From Pseudomonas saudimassiliensis (GTDB taxonomy: Bacteria; Pseudomonadota; Gammaproteobacteria; Pseudomonadales; Pseudomonadaceae): 64,000 bases of DNA. The notes beneath the pieces were generated by a model. It was not told the origin of the DNA and did no database searches. It saw only the letters and a program-made list of their open reading frames with translations. This document shows positions 8,955 to 16,372 of this stretch, one piece after another. The stretch spans positions 3,004,600 through 3,068,599 of the forward strand of contig NZ_LK391969.1 of NCBI RefSeq assembly GCF_000939975.1. Direction: 5' to 3'. The position numbers were made by a program, and so were the translations under genes. Every line of letters starts with the position of its first letter. Position 1 is the stretch's first letter.

Positions 8955-9056
8955 GCTTAGGGGGCGGGCTATCTCGACACGCTGCAAGTACATCCCTGTA
9001 AGCTCGCGGTCGCCATCCCTGGCGACACGACGGTCGAGCTAACCCGCCCCCTAAGC
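8955..9056. repeat. Palindromic element A (thrH-pabB gap)
   Basis: Outer arms at 8955-8978 and 9033-9056 are inverted copies with 22 of 24 bases matching. Inside lie two small perfect hairpins with the same TCCC loop: TACA-TCCC-TGTA (8989-9000) and GTCGCCA-TCCC-TGGCGAC (9009-9026). No coding potential. Together with element B and a small triplicate repeat it fills the 365-base gene-free gap 8913-9277 between converging genes. Confidence 0.75.
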
Positions 9057-9124
9057 TTCGCCGCCGGCTTCTGAGCTGCTGCGGGAAAAGCCCAAGCTGA
9101 CAACGGCGCCATTGTTAGTAGGCA

Positions 9125-9228
9125 GGGGTGGGTATGACCCATTGCGGGACCGTCTGCGGCCAGGGACGGCCGTAGACGAGCGCCATGGATGGCGGGGTGC
9201 GCGTCCTGCAATGGGTCATACCCACTCC
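9125..9228. repeat. Palindromic element B (thrH-pabB gap)
   Basis: Outer arms at 9125-9150 and 9203-9228 match in 24 of 26 inverted positions, but share no sequence with the arms of element A. Inside is an 11-bp stem (one G-U type mismatch) around AGGGAC at 9151-9178, and a second hairpin CGCCA-TGGA-TGGCG at 9181-9194. The inner (C)CAGGGAYGG-type core is what links it to elements A and C. Confidence 0.75.
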
Positions 9229-9245
9229 AGCCCAACCGCGATCTA

Positions 9246-9266
9246 CCAGCAACCAGCAACCAGCAA
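9246..9266. repeat. Three tandem 7-bp repeats (CCAGCAA)
   Basis: CCAGCAA occurs three times head to tail just beyond the pabB stop codon, outside any gene. It is a likely polymerase-slippage site; copy number may vary between strains. Confidence 0.75.
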
Positions 9267-9277
9267 CTAAAACCGAG

Positions 9278-10606
9278 CTACCTCAGGCTCTCCATCAACA
9301 CCCGCACCTTGGTCAGGCTTTCCTGATATTCCGCTTCCCCATCCGAGTCGGCGACTATGCCGCCGCCGCCCCAGCAATAAAGCCGGTCGTTCTGGTGCAC
9401 CAGGCTGCGGATGGCGATGTTCATGTCCATCTGACCCTCGCAGCCGATATAGCCGATGCTGCCGCAGTACAGGCTGCGCCTGACCGGTTCCAGTTCTTCG
9501 ATGATTTGCATGGCGCGAATCTTCGGGGCGCCGGTAATGGAGCCCCCGGGGAAGGCACCGGCCAGCAGGCTGAGGGCGTCCTGATCGGGGGCGAGGGTGC
9601 CGGTGATGCTGCTGACCAGATGGTGTACGTTGGGGTAGCTTTCGATGCTGAACAGCTCGGGCACCCGGACGCTGCCGAAGGCGCAGCTACGGCCCAGGTC
9701 GTTGCGCAGCAGGTCGACAATCATCAGGTTTTCCGCCTGGTCCTTCGGGCTGTTACGCAGCTCCTCGGCCAGGGCCGCGTCCTGCTCGGGTGTCGCGCCG
9801 CGGGGACGGGTGCCCTTGATCGGGCGGGTTTCCACAGTGCCATCGGCCACCTTAAGAAAGCGCTCCGGCGACAGGCACAGCATGGCGTGATCCGTTGACT
9901 CCAGGTAGGCGGCAAAGGGAGTGGGGCAGCGCTCGCGCAGTTGCTGGTAGGCCGCGAGCGGGTCGCCCTGGCAGGGCGCGGAGAAGCGCTGGGCCAGGTT
10001 GACCTGATAGCAGTCGCCAGCCTTGATGTAGTGCTGGATCCGATCAAAGGACTGGCGGTAGGCCGCCCGGGTCTGCTCGGCAGCAAAGGCCTGCTGCAGG
10101 GAGAAAGAGCCAACCGTGGGAGTCGGCCCGCTCAGCCGGGCGAGCAGGGCGTGGCGATAGTCCTCTTCCACCGTGGGATGGCAGACCAGCCAGCGGCGCT
10201 GCAGTTGCTGGTCGCTGATCAGGCTCCAGCGGTAGACGCCCAGTTGCAGCGCCGGCAAGTGAATATCCTCACGGGCCAGCGTAGGCAGGTCTTCCAGGTG
10301 GCGGCCGAAATCGTAGCTGATATAGCCCAGGGCACCGGCGCCAAAGGGCAATGCTTGGTCCAGCCAGCTCGCCGGGCCCAGCGCCTGTATTGCCTGGCGC
10401 AGGCGGGCGATGGTCTGCCTACCGGGTTCATCGCGCTGAGGCGTAATGGTGGTGATCGGGTCTGCGGCGAGGATGCTGTAGCGGCCCAGCGGATCACCGC
10501 TGGCCGCCGAATCCAGCAGCACCGGCTGGCCCAACTCGCGAATGGCGAGCAACCCCGGCAGCGGATCCGCATGCCAGGGCAGTTCGGTGATGTGGTAGGG
10601 GGTCAT
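9278..10606 (-). CDS. pabB: Aminodeoxychorismate synthase component I
   Basis: A 442-residue chorismate-utilising enzyme that, with the PabA glutaminase, makes 4-amino-4-deoxychorismate for folate. The catalytic Lys motif PIKGTRPRG separates PabB from anthranilate synthase TrpE, which has Ala at the Lys position. Also present are SPERFL, the Mg-binding region NLMIVDLLRNDLGR, FPGGSITGAPK and the C-terminal GGGIVADSD. The N-terminal domain has the usual LLDS of the tryptophan-binding fold. Its ATG overlaps the stop codon of the upstream ATP-grasp gene as ATGA, indicating translational coupling. Confidence 0.95.
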   Translation of the reverse strand: MTPYHITELPWHADPLPGLLAIRELGQPVLLDSAASGDPLGRYSILAADPITTITPQRDEPGRQTIARLRQAIQALGPASWLDQALPFGAGALGYISYDFGRHLEDLPTLAREDIHLPALQLGVYRWSLISDQQLQRRWLVCHPTVEEDYRHALLARLSGPTPTVGSFSLQQAFAAEQTRAAYRQSFDRIQHYIKAGDCYQVNLAQRFSAPCQGDPLAAYQQLRERCPTPFAAYLESTDHAMLCLSPERFLKVADGTVETRPIKGTRPRGATPEQDAALAEELRNSPKDQAENLMIVDLLRNDLGRSCAFGSVRVPELFSIESYPNVHHLVSSITGTLAPDQDALSLLAGAFPGGSITGAPKIRAMQIIEELEPVRRSLYCGSIGYIGCEGQMDMNIAIRSLVHQNDRLYCWGGGGIVADSDGEAEYQESLTKVRVLMESLR

Positions 10607-11616
10607 GCGGCGGGGTCGGGCTCCACCGGCGCCTCGTCGGCGCTGAGGAACACCGGCTTGCTGAAGTGCTGCTGGGAAAACGCCATGCGCTCGTCAACGC
10701 TTTCGGTGCGGCCGGCTTTCTTCAGTTCGGCGAGGTGCCGCTCCACCGTATGGCAGCGGTGGGTCAGGCCGGCGTCGTTGGCGATCTGGATATTGAGGCC
10801 GGGGCGGGCGTTGAGCTCCAGGATCAGCGGGCCCTTCTTCTCGTCCAGCACCAGGTCCACGCCGATATAACCCAGCCCGGACAACTCGTAGCAGGCGGTG
10901 GCCAGACGCATGAAACCGTCCCAGTCAGGCAGCTGCACGCCATCGACCGGGTTGGCAGTGTCGGGGTGCTTGGTGATCTTGTTGTTCAGCCAGGTGCCCT
11001 TGAGGGTGATGCCTGTGGTCAGGTCCACGCCGACGCCGATAGCGCCCTGGTGCAGGTTGGCCTTGCCGCCGGACTGCCGGGTGGGCAGGCGTAGCATGGC
11101 CATGACCGGGTAGCCCATCAGCACGATGATGCGGATATCCGGCACACCCTCGTAGCTGATGCTCTTGAATATCGGGTCGGGTTTGACCCGATATTCGATC
11201 AGCGCTCGGTCGCGGTGGCCGCCCAGTGAGTAGAGTCCGGAGATGATATTGGACAGGTGGTGCTCGATCTCGTCATGGCTGACGATCTTGCCCGATACCG
11301 TCCGGTAGCGGCCCTCGTAGCGATCACCGATGACCATGATGCCGTCACCGCCGGCGCCCTGGGCCGGCTTGATGACGAAGTCCTTATGGCCTTCCACCAG
11401 CTTATCGAACTTGCTGATGTCCCGCTCGGTATCGATGATGCCGTACAGCTCCGGCACATTGATGTTCGCGGCAATCGCCCGTTCCTTGGTCAGGATCTTG
11501 TCATCCACGACCGGGTACAGATGGCGCTTGTTGTACTTGAGTACATAGTCCGCGTTGCGTCGGTTGATGCCCATGACGCCAAAGTCACTGAGCGCTTTCC
11601 AGGTCTTCCAGAACAT
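10603..11616 (-). CDS. RimK-like ATP-grasp ligase (alpha-L-glutamate ligase-like)
   Basis: A 337-residue cytoplasmic protein of the RimK-related ATP-grasp superfamily. ATP-binding elements are visible: FVIKPAQGAGGDGIMV (Lys and Gly-rich loop, near residues 100-115), ALIEYRVKPD, and the metal-binding LILELNARPGLNIQIAN near residue 270. ATP-grasp ligases join a carboxylate to an amine through an acyl-phosphate; the acceptor here is unknown. It lies 9 bases downstream of the inactive-transglutaminase/7TM gene and overlaps pabB. Comparative genomics (amidoligase surveys by the Aravind group) links this ligase type with such 7TM proteins and often a retropepsin-like protease, the latter not found here. 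Confidence 0.87.
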   Translation of the reverse strand: MFWKTWKALSDFGVMGINRRNADYVLKYNKRHLYPVVDDKILTKERAIAANINVPELYGIIDTERDISKFDKLVEGHKDFVIKPAQGAGGDGIMVIGDRYEGRYRTVSGKIVSHDEIEHHLSNIISGLYSLGGHRDRALIEYRVKPDPIFKSISYEGVPDIRIIVLMGYPVMAMLRLPTRQSGGKANLHQGAIGVGVDLTTGITLKGTWLNNKITKHPDTANPVDGVQLPDWDGFMRLATACYELSGLGYIGVDLVLDEKKGPLILELNARPGLNIQIANDAGLTHRCHTVERHLAELKKAGRTESVDERMAFSQQHFSKPVFLSADEAPVEPDPAA

Positions 11617-11625
11617 GACGTCTCC

Positions 11626-13155
11626 TCAGCCCTGCTTGGTCAGCGCCTTGAAGCGCATCAGTTCGGTGAGGCGGTAGCCGCGGTAGCGACCCATGGCCAG
11701 CATGAAGCCCACCAGCACCAGCAGCACGGCCGGGAAGGTGAAGACGAAGTAGGTCAGTTCCGGAATCGTCATCAACAGGTGCGACAGGGTTGCTGCGATC
11801 AGCGTACCCAGGGCGACCTTGAAGGAGTGACCGCCACCGCGCTCTTCCCAGTTGATGGACAGGCGCTCAATGGTCATGGTCAGGATCACCATCGGGAACA
11901 GCGACACGGACAGGGCCCGCTCGATACCCAGCTTGTGACTGAACAGGCTGATGACGGCGATGATGATCACCACGAAGGTCAGCACGATCGACAGCCGCGG
12001 CAGCATCTGCAGCTTCAGGTGTTCCAGGTAGGAGCGTAGCGACAGGCCGAGGGCGGTGATCAGCGTGAACAGGGCGATACCCCAGCCTACCTGGGTCTCG
12101 CGGAAGGCCAGTGCAATCAATACCGGAGTAAAGGTGCCCAGGGTCTGGATGCCGATCAGGTTACGCAGTACCAGGATCACCAGGACGCCGATCGGGATCA
12201 TGATCATCACCTGGTATACCTGCTGCGCCTGCAGCGGCAGGCCGTACAGGGAGTACTCCAGCAGGGCCGAGGGGCTGTTCTCGGTGGTCATCTTGGCCAG
12301 GCGCAGGGCGTTCATTTCACTGTTGTTGATAGTGAAGCTCACATTACCGTTACGTCCGCCGTCCAGCTGCAGCAAAGGCGTATTGCCGGTCCACCAGACC
12401 AGTCGGTTCTCAGGAATACCCTGCTGTCCGGTTTCCGGATGGAAATACAGCCAGCGCTCGCCGTTGTGGCTGCGCAGCCAGAGTTCCGGCTCCTGGTTCG
12501 GGGTGGGCTCGAGACGGATGGTATGCACCAGCTCCAGCGGGATGCGCGCGTTGGACAGCAGGACGTCGATCACCCGTGCCTTGTTCAGCGGGGTGCTCTG
12601 GCCGCCGAGCAGCAGGCGGACATTGTCGTCGGTGATGTCATTGACCCGGCGAATGGTCTCGCTGATGAAGGTCTCGATATCAGCCGAGTGCTGGCGAATC
12701 GGGTTGATCAGGGCGTCGGCGGCGATCTGCTCGGGGCCGTCCAGGGGGATCGGCTGGCGGGGTGCCGGCGGCCGTGCTTCGACGGGCTCGGTGCCGTAAC
12801 GCTTGGTCAGGACCAGACGATAGTAGAGGGTCTGGGAGCCACCGGCGCGGCGGGCCGACCAGGTCACCCGGCGATTGCCGTCCTGCTGGTTGACACTGAC
12901 ACCGTAATTATTGGAGATGAAACTTTCGTTGAGGCTGATGAATTCCTGGTTCAGCGGCGGGATGAACAGCTGCGCCTTGACCGGTACGCCAGTGCTGGCC
13001 TGGAAATCGATTTTCGCATCCAGACTCCAGATATCGTCGGTCTCATCCTCCCGCACGGGGATGTCGAGTACATATATCTGGTAGCCGGTAATCAGGAGTC
13101 CCAGACTGACCATCAGGGCAATCAGGATTTTTAGATGCGTGTTGATAGATTGCAT
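11626..13155 (-). CDS. Inactive transglutaminase-like domain fused to a 7TM region
   Basis: A 509-residue inner-membrane protein. One N-terminal membrane anchor (about residues 8-28) precedes a large periplasmic part (about 30-310), then about seven membrane segments to the C-terminus, with a short loop ERLSINWEERGGG. The middle of the periplasmic part aligns by eye with the transglutaminase-like fold (GGQSTPLNKARVIDVLLSNA), but the nucleophile Cys expected before the helix is absent, hence 'inactive'. It could bind a peptide or protein instead of cleaving it. It heads a minus-strand operon with the ATP-grasp ligase and pabB. The cellular role is not known to me. Confidence 0.87.
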   Translation of the reverse strand: MQSINTHLKILIALMVSLGLLITGYQIYVLDIPVREDETDDIWSLDAKIDFQASTGVPVKAQLFIPPLNQEFISLNESFISNNYGVSVNQQDGNRRVTWSARRAGGSQTLYYRLVLTKRYGTEPVEARPPAPRQPIPLDGPEQIAADALINPIRQHSADIETFISETIRRVNDITDDNVRLLLGGQSTPLNKARVIDVLLSNARIPLELVHTIRLEPTPNQEPELWLRSHNGERWLYFHPETGQQGIPENRLVWWTGNTPLLQLDGGRNGNVSFTINNSEMNALRLAKMTTENSPSALLEYSLYGLPLQAQQVYQVMIMIPIGVLVILVLRNLIGIQTLGTFTPVLIALAFRETQVGWGIALFTLITALGLSLRSYLEHLKLQMLPRLSIVLTFVVIIIAVISLFSHKLGIERALSVSLFPMVILTMTIERLSINWEERGGGHSFKVALGTLIAATLSHLLMTIPELTYFVFTFPAVLLVLVGFMLAMGRYRGYRLTELMRFKALTKQG

Positions 13156-13312
13156 AGTGTTCTCAGCAGCAGTTTCAGACGGCTGCTCCGTTCCCTGGGT
13201 GTGATGGAAAAGGCAGCGTTAGGCAGGCGGAATAGTAGCATGCCAAGCAGACCGGCACCCAGAGGCTTAAGTTCCCCTTGGGTTATCTTGTCAAAAACAC
13301 CGTTTCATTGGA

Positions 13313-13322
13313 TTGTTGACAA
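13313..13322. promoter_or_regulatory. Operator-like palindrome 1 upstream of the prp operon
   Basis: TTGTTGACAA, flanked by GA and TC to give GATTGT-TG-ACAATC. It contains TTGACA, which may be the -35 hexamer, so binding here would block the promoter. It is one of two sites of the form TTGT-NN-ACAA ahead of the gntR gene. Confidence 0.55.
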
Positions 13323-13387
13323 TCCTGTGGAGGGGAGGGCATCATCTGGCCCATAAAGCCCTATTTAGTTCACGAATACTTATAAGG

Positions 13388-13397
13388 TTGTCAACAA
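13388..13397. promoter_or_regulatory. Operator-like palindrome 2, abutting the gntR start
   Basis: TTGTCAACAA is a copy of site 1 with the two centre bases swapped from TG to CA. It ends immediately before the TTG start codon of the gntR gene and follows the AAGG at 13384-13387. Together with site 1, 75 bases upstream, it suggests autoregulation by the encoded FadR-type repressor (inference). Confidence 0.55.
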
Positions 13398-14108
13398 TTG
13401 CCTGATTCAGAACACTCCCTTCCGGCTGCAACGCTTTCTGATGGTGCCTTCCAGCGCCTGCAGACTGCCATTGTCAAAGGCGAGATCCCGCCGGGCACGC
13501 GGATCAGTGAACAATTCCTGTCGACGACCTTCGGTATCAGCCGTGGTCCGCTGCGCGAAGCTATCCGTCGACTGGAAGGTCGGCGGCTGGTCGTGCGGAT
13601 TCCCCACGCGGGCGTGCGGGTGGTATCGCTCAGCTATGAAGAGCTGATCGAGCTCTACCATGTGCGGGAAGCCCTGGAGGGGATGGCGTGTCGGCTGGCG
13701 GCGCAGAACATGACCGACGAGGAAGTGGCCAACCTGCGCGATGTGCTGGCCACCCATGAGCGCCACTCCGGTCTCAAGGCCAACGAATCCTATTACCAGC
13801 AGGAAGGGGACCTGGACCTGCATTTCGTGATCATCCAGGGCTGCAAGAACCAGACTCTCAGCAACATGCTGTGCGGTGACCTCTATCACCTGGTGCGCAT
13901 GTATCGCTACAAGTTTTCTTCGACGCCCAAGCGTCCCCAGCAAGCCTTTGCCGAACACCACCGAATCATTGAAGCCATTGCTGATCGCGATGGTGAACTC
14001 GCGGAAATGCTGATGCGTCGTCATATCAGCGCATCTCGCCGCAATATCGAGCGTCGCATGCTGGAACAGCGTGACGCCATCCAATCCTCAGGAGGGAGTA
14101 CCCAATGA
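13398..14108 (+). CDS. GntR-family (FadR/FCD type) regulator of the 2-methylcitrate operon
   Basis: A 236-residue regulator. The N-terminal winged helix-turn-helix (about residues 12-75, with [19 protein letters not shown]) is followed by an FCD effector domain whose His/Asp metal ligands are in DLHFVII, RRHI and the EHH...II region. It opens the prp operon, so it probably represses it and responds to 2-methylcitrate or a related acid. Its stop codon overlaps the prpB ATG. The start is TTG, directly preceded by an operator-like palindrome; no better in-frame ATG exists before the HTH. Confidence 0.9.
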   Translation: MPDSEHSLPAATLSDGAFQRLQTAIVKGEIPPGTRISEQFLSTTFGISRGPLREAIRRLEGRRLVVRIPHAGVRVVSLSYEELIELYHVREALEGMACRLAAQNMTDEEVANLRDVLATHERHSGLKANESYYQQEGDLDLHFVIIQGCKNQTLSNMLCGDLYHLVRMYRYKFSSTPKRPQQAFAEHHRIIEAIADRDGELAEMLMRRHISASRRNIERRMLEQRDAIQSSGGSTQ

Positions 14109-14989
14109 ACAAGACCCCAGGCCAGCGTTTCCGTGATGCCATCGCCGAAGAAAGCCCATTGCAGGTAATCGGTGCCATCAATGCCAACCATGCGCTGTTG
14201 GCCAAGCGTGCCGGCTTTAAGGCTATCTATCTGTCCGGTGGCGGCGTTGCCGCAGGTTCCCTGGGTTTGCCAGATCTGGGCATCAACACCCTCGAAGACG
14301 TGCTGATTGACGTGCGCCGCATCACCGACGTCTGCGACCTGCCGCTGTTGGTAGACATCGACACCGGTTTCGGCCCGAGCGCCTTCAACATCGAGCGTAC
14401 CGTCAAGAGTCTGATCAAGGCTGGCGCGGCCGCTGCCCATATCGAAGACCAGGTCGGCGCCAAGCGCTGCGGTCACCGCCCGGGCAAGGAAATCGTTTCC
14501 ACCGAGGAAATGATGGATCGTGTGCGCGCCGCTGCCGATGCGAAAACCGATCCGAACTTCTTCCTGATCGCCCGTACCGATGCCATCCAGGCTGAAGGCG
14601 TGGACGCGGCCCTGGAACGCTGCCAGCGCTACGTGGAAGCCGGCGCCGATGCCATCTTCGCCGAAGCCGCCTACGACCTGCCCACCTACGAGCGCTTCGT
14701 CAAGGAGCTGAACGTACCGGTGCTGGCCAACATCACCGAGTTTGGTGCGACGCCGCTGTTCACCCGCGAAGAGCTGGCCTCGGTCGGCGTGGCCATCCAG
14801 CTGTACCCGCTGTCCGCCTTCCGCGCCGCCAACAAGGCCGCGGAGAATGTCTACAACGCCATTCGCACCGAAGGCCATCAGAAGAATGTCATCGACAGCA
14901 TGCAGACCCGCATGGAGCTGTATGACCGTATCGGTTACCACGCCTTCGAAGAAAAGCTCGACGCGCTGTTTGCCGCCGGCAAGAAGTGA
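14105..14989 (+). CDS. prpB: Methylisocitrate lyase PrpB
   Basis: A 294-residue enzyme of the isocitrate lyase/PEP mutase superfamily that splits 2-methylisocitrate into pyruvate and succinate, the last step of the propionate (2-methylcitrate) cycle. The catalytic loop [11 protein letters not shown] places the active-site Cys at residue 122, close to Cys123 of the E. coli enzyme. The metal-binding [10 protein letters not shown] and HIEDQ segments are intact. The start overlaps the regulator's stop (ATGA), with GGAGGG 10 bases upstream. Confidence 0.96.
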   Translation: MNKTPGQRFRDAIAEESPLQVIGAINANHALLAKRAGFKAIYLSGGGVAAGSLGLPDLGINTLEDVLIDVRRITDVCDLPLLVDIDTGFGPSAFNIERTVKSLIKAGAAAAHIEDQVGAKRCGHRPGKEIVSTEEMMDRVRAAADAKTDPNFFLIARTDAIQAEGVDAALERCQRYVEAGADAIFAEAAYDLPTYERFVKELNVPVLANITEFGATPLFTREELASVGVAIQLYPLSAFRAANKAAENVYNAIRTEGHQKNVIDSMQTRMELYDRIGYHAFEEKLDALFAAGKK

Positions 14990-15037
14990 TCACAAAGACA
15001 ATAAAGCACCCGAACGGGTACCAGTGAGGAGAACGCC

Positions 15038-16198
15038 ATGAGCGCCAACGAATCGACCACCCCGACCTTCAAGCCGAAGAAATCCGTTGCCCTGAGCGGC
15101 ACCGCCGCCGGCAATACCGCCCTGTGTACTGTGGGCCGCAGCGGTAACGATCTGCACTACCGCGGCTACGACATCCTGGATATCGCCACTACCTGCGAAT
15201 TCGAGGAAATCGCTCACCTGCTGGTCCATGGCAAGCTGCCGACCGAAGCCGAATTGCGCGCCTACAAGGCCAAGCTCAAGGCCCTGCGCGGCCTGCCCGC
15301 CGCCGTGATGACGGCTCTGGAGCAGCTCCCCCCGTCCGCTCACCCGATGGATGTGATGCGCACAGGCGTTTCCGTGCTGGGCTGTCTGACGCCCGAGAAG
15401 GACGACCACAACCACCCGGGTGCCCGTGACATCGCCGACAAGCTGATGGCGTCGCTGGGTTCCATGCTGCTGTACTGGTACCACTACAGCCACAACGGCA
15501 AGTGCATCGACGTGGAAACCGATGATGACTCCATCGGCGGCCACTTCCTGCACCTGCTGCACGGCGAGAAGCCCCGCGAGTCCTGGGTGCGCGCCATGCA
15601 TACCTCGCTCAACCTGTATGCCGAGCACGAGTTCAACGCCTCCACCTTCACCAGCCGCGTCATCGCCGGTACCGGCTCCGACATGTTCTCCGCCATCGCC
15701 GGTGCCATCGGCGCGCTGCGCGGGCCGAAGCACGGCGGCGCCAACGAAGTCGCCTTCGAGATCCAGAAGCGCTACGACACACCGGACGAGGCCGAGGCCG
15801 ATATTCGTGCCCGGGTCGAGAAGAAGGAAGTGGTCATCGGCTTCGGCCACCCGGTTTACACCGTCTCCGATCCGCGCAACGAAGTGATCAAGAAGGTCGC
15901 GCTGGAGCTGTCCGACGAGCAGGGCAACCGCAAGATGTACGACATCGCCGAGCGCCTGGAAAGCACCATGTGGGAAGTCAAGAAGATGTTCCCCAACCTC
16001 GACTGGTTCAGCGCGGTGAGCTACCACATGATGGGCGTACCCACGGCCATGTTCACCCCGCTGTTCGTGATCGCCCGCACCGCCGGCTGGTCCGCCCACG
16101 TGATTGAACAACGCATCGACGGCAAGATCATCCGCCCGAGCGCCAACTATGTTGGGCCGGAGGATCTGGAGTTTGTGGCGTTGAAGGATCGTAAGTAA
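15038..16198 (+). CDS. prpC: 2-methylcitrate synthase PrpC
   Basis: A 386-residue citrate-synthase-family enzyme that condenses propionyl-CoA with oxaloacetate. The catalytic residues are visible: His in [11 protein letters not shown], His in [10 protein letters not shown], and Asp in the region following [11 protein letters not shown]. The short length and sequence match the methylcitrate branch rather than GltA. It follows prpB by 48 bases with its own GTGAGGAG ribosome site, and is separated from acnD by a palindromic repeat. Confidence 0.95.
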   Translation: MSANESTTPTFKPKKSVALSGTAAGNTALCTVGRSGNDLHYRGYDILDIATTCEFEEIAHLLVHGKLPTEAELRAYKAKLKALRGLPAAVMTALEQLPPSAHPMDVMRTGVSVLGCLTPEKDDHNHPGARDIADKLMASLGSMLLYWYHYSHNGKCIDVETDDDSIGGHFLHLLHGEKPRESWVRAMHTSLNLYAEHEFNASTFTSRVIAGTGSDMFSAIAGAIGALRGPKHGGANEVAFEIQKRYDTPDEAEADIRARVEKKEVVIGFGHPVYTVSDPRNEVIKKVALELSDEQGNRKMYDIAERLESTMWEVKKMFPNLDWFSAVSYHMMGVPTAMFTPLFVIARTAGWSAHVIEQRIDGKIIRPSANYVGPEDLEFVALKDRK

Positions 16199-16202
16199 GT
16201 TT

Positions 16203-16345
16203 TTGGGGCCTCCCCCTCTCCCTCGCCGGGCGCCCCCAACCCCTCTCCCGCGAGGGGAGAGGGGCTTCAGCAAGTGCACAGGGCGAATTTGCCGCACGGG
16301 CTGCCCCCTCTCCCTTGACGGGAGAGGGCTGGGGAGAGGGTGAGC
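16203..16345. repeat. CCCTCTCCC/GGGAGAGGG palindromic repeat between prpC and acnD
   Basis: Two hairpins: 16240-16264 (10-bp stem CCCCTCTCCC / GGGAGAGGGG) and 16306-16328 (9-bp stem CCCTCTCCC / GGGAGAGGG), followed by a GGCTGGGGAGAGGGTGAG tail. This motif recurs as a dispersed intergenic palindrome in many gammaproteobacteria. It sits inside the prp operon and pushes acnD 175 bases from prpC, so it may stabilise the upstream mRNA or dampen downstream expression. Confidence 0.8.
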
Positions 16346-16372
16346 CACGCGCAACCAGACACAGGCAAAACC

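Noticed and set aside
8955-9228. Elements A and B considered as a CRISPR array or structured small RNA
   Set aside because: The repeats are inverted and different in sequence, with no regular direct repeats and spacers and no cas genes. No promoter directed into either element is visible, so an RNA gene is not supported.
9246-9266. Triplicate CCAGCAA considered as a phase-variable switch
   Set aside because: It lies outside coding sequence, beyond the pabB stop and next to no promoter, so a change in copy number would have no obvious effect.
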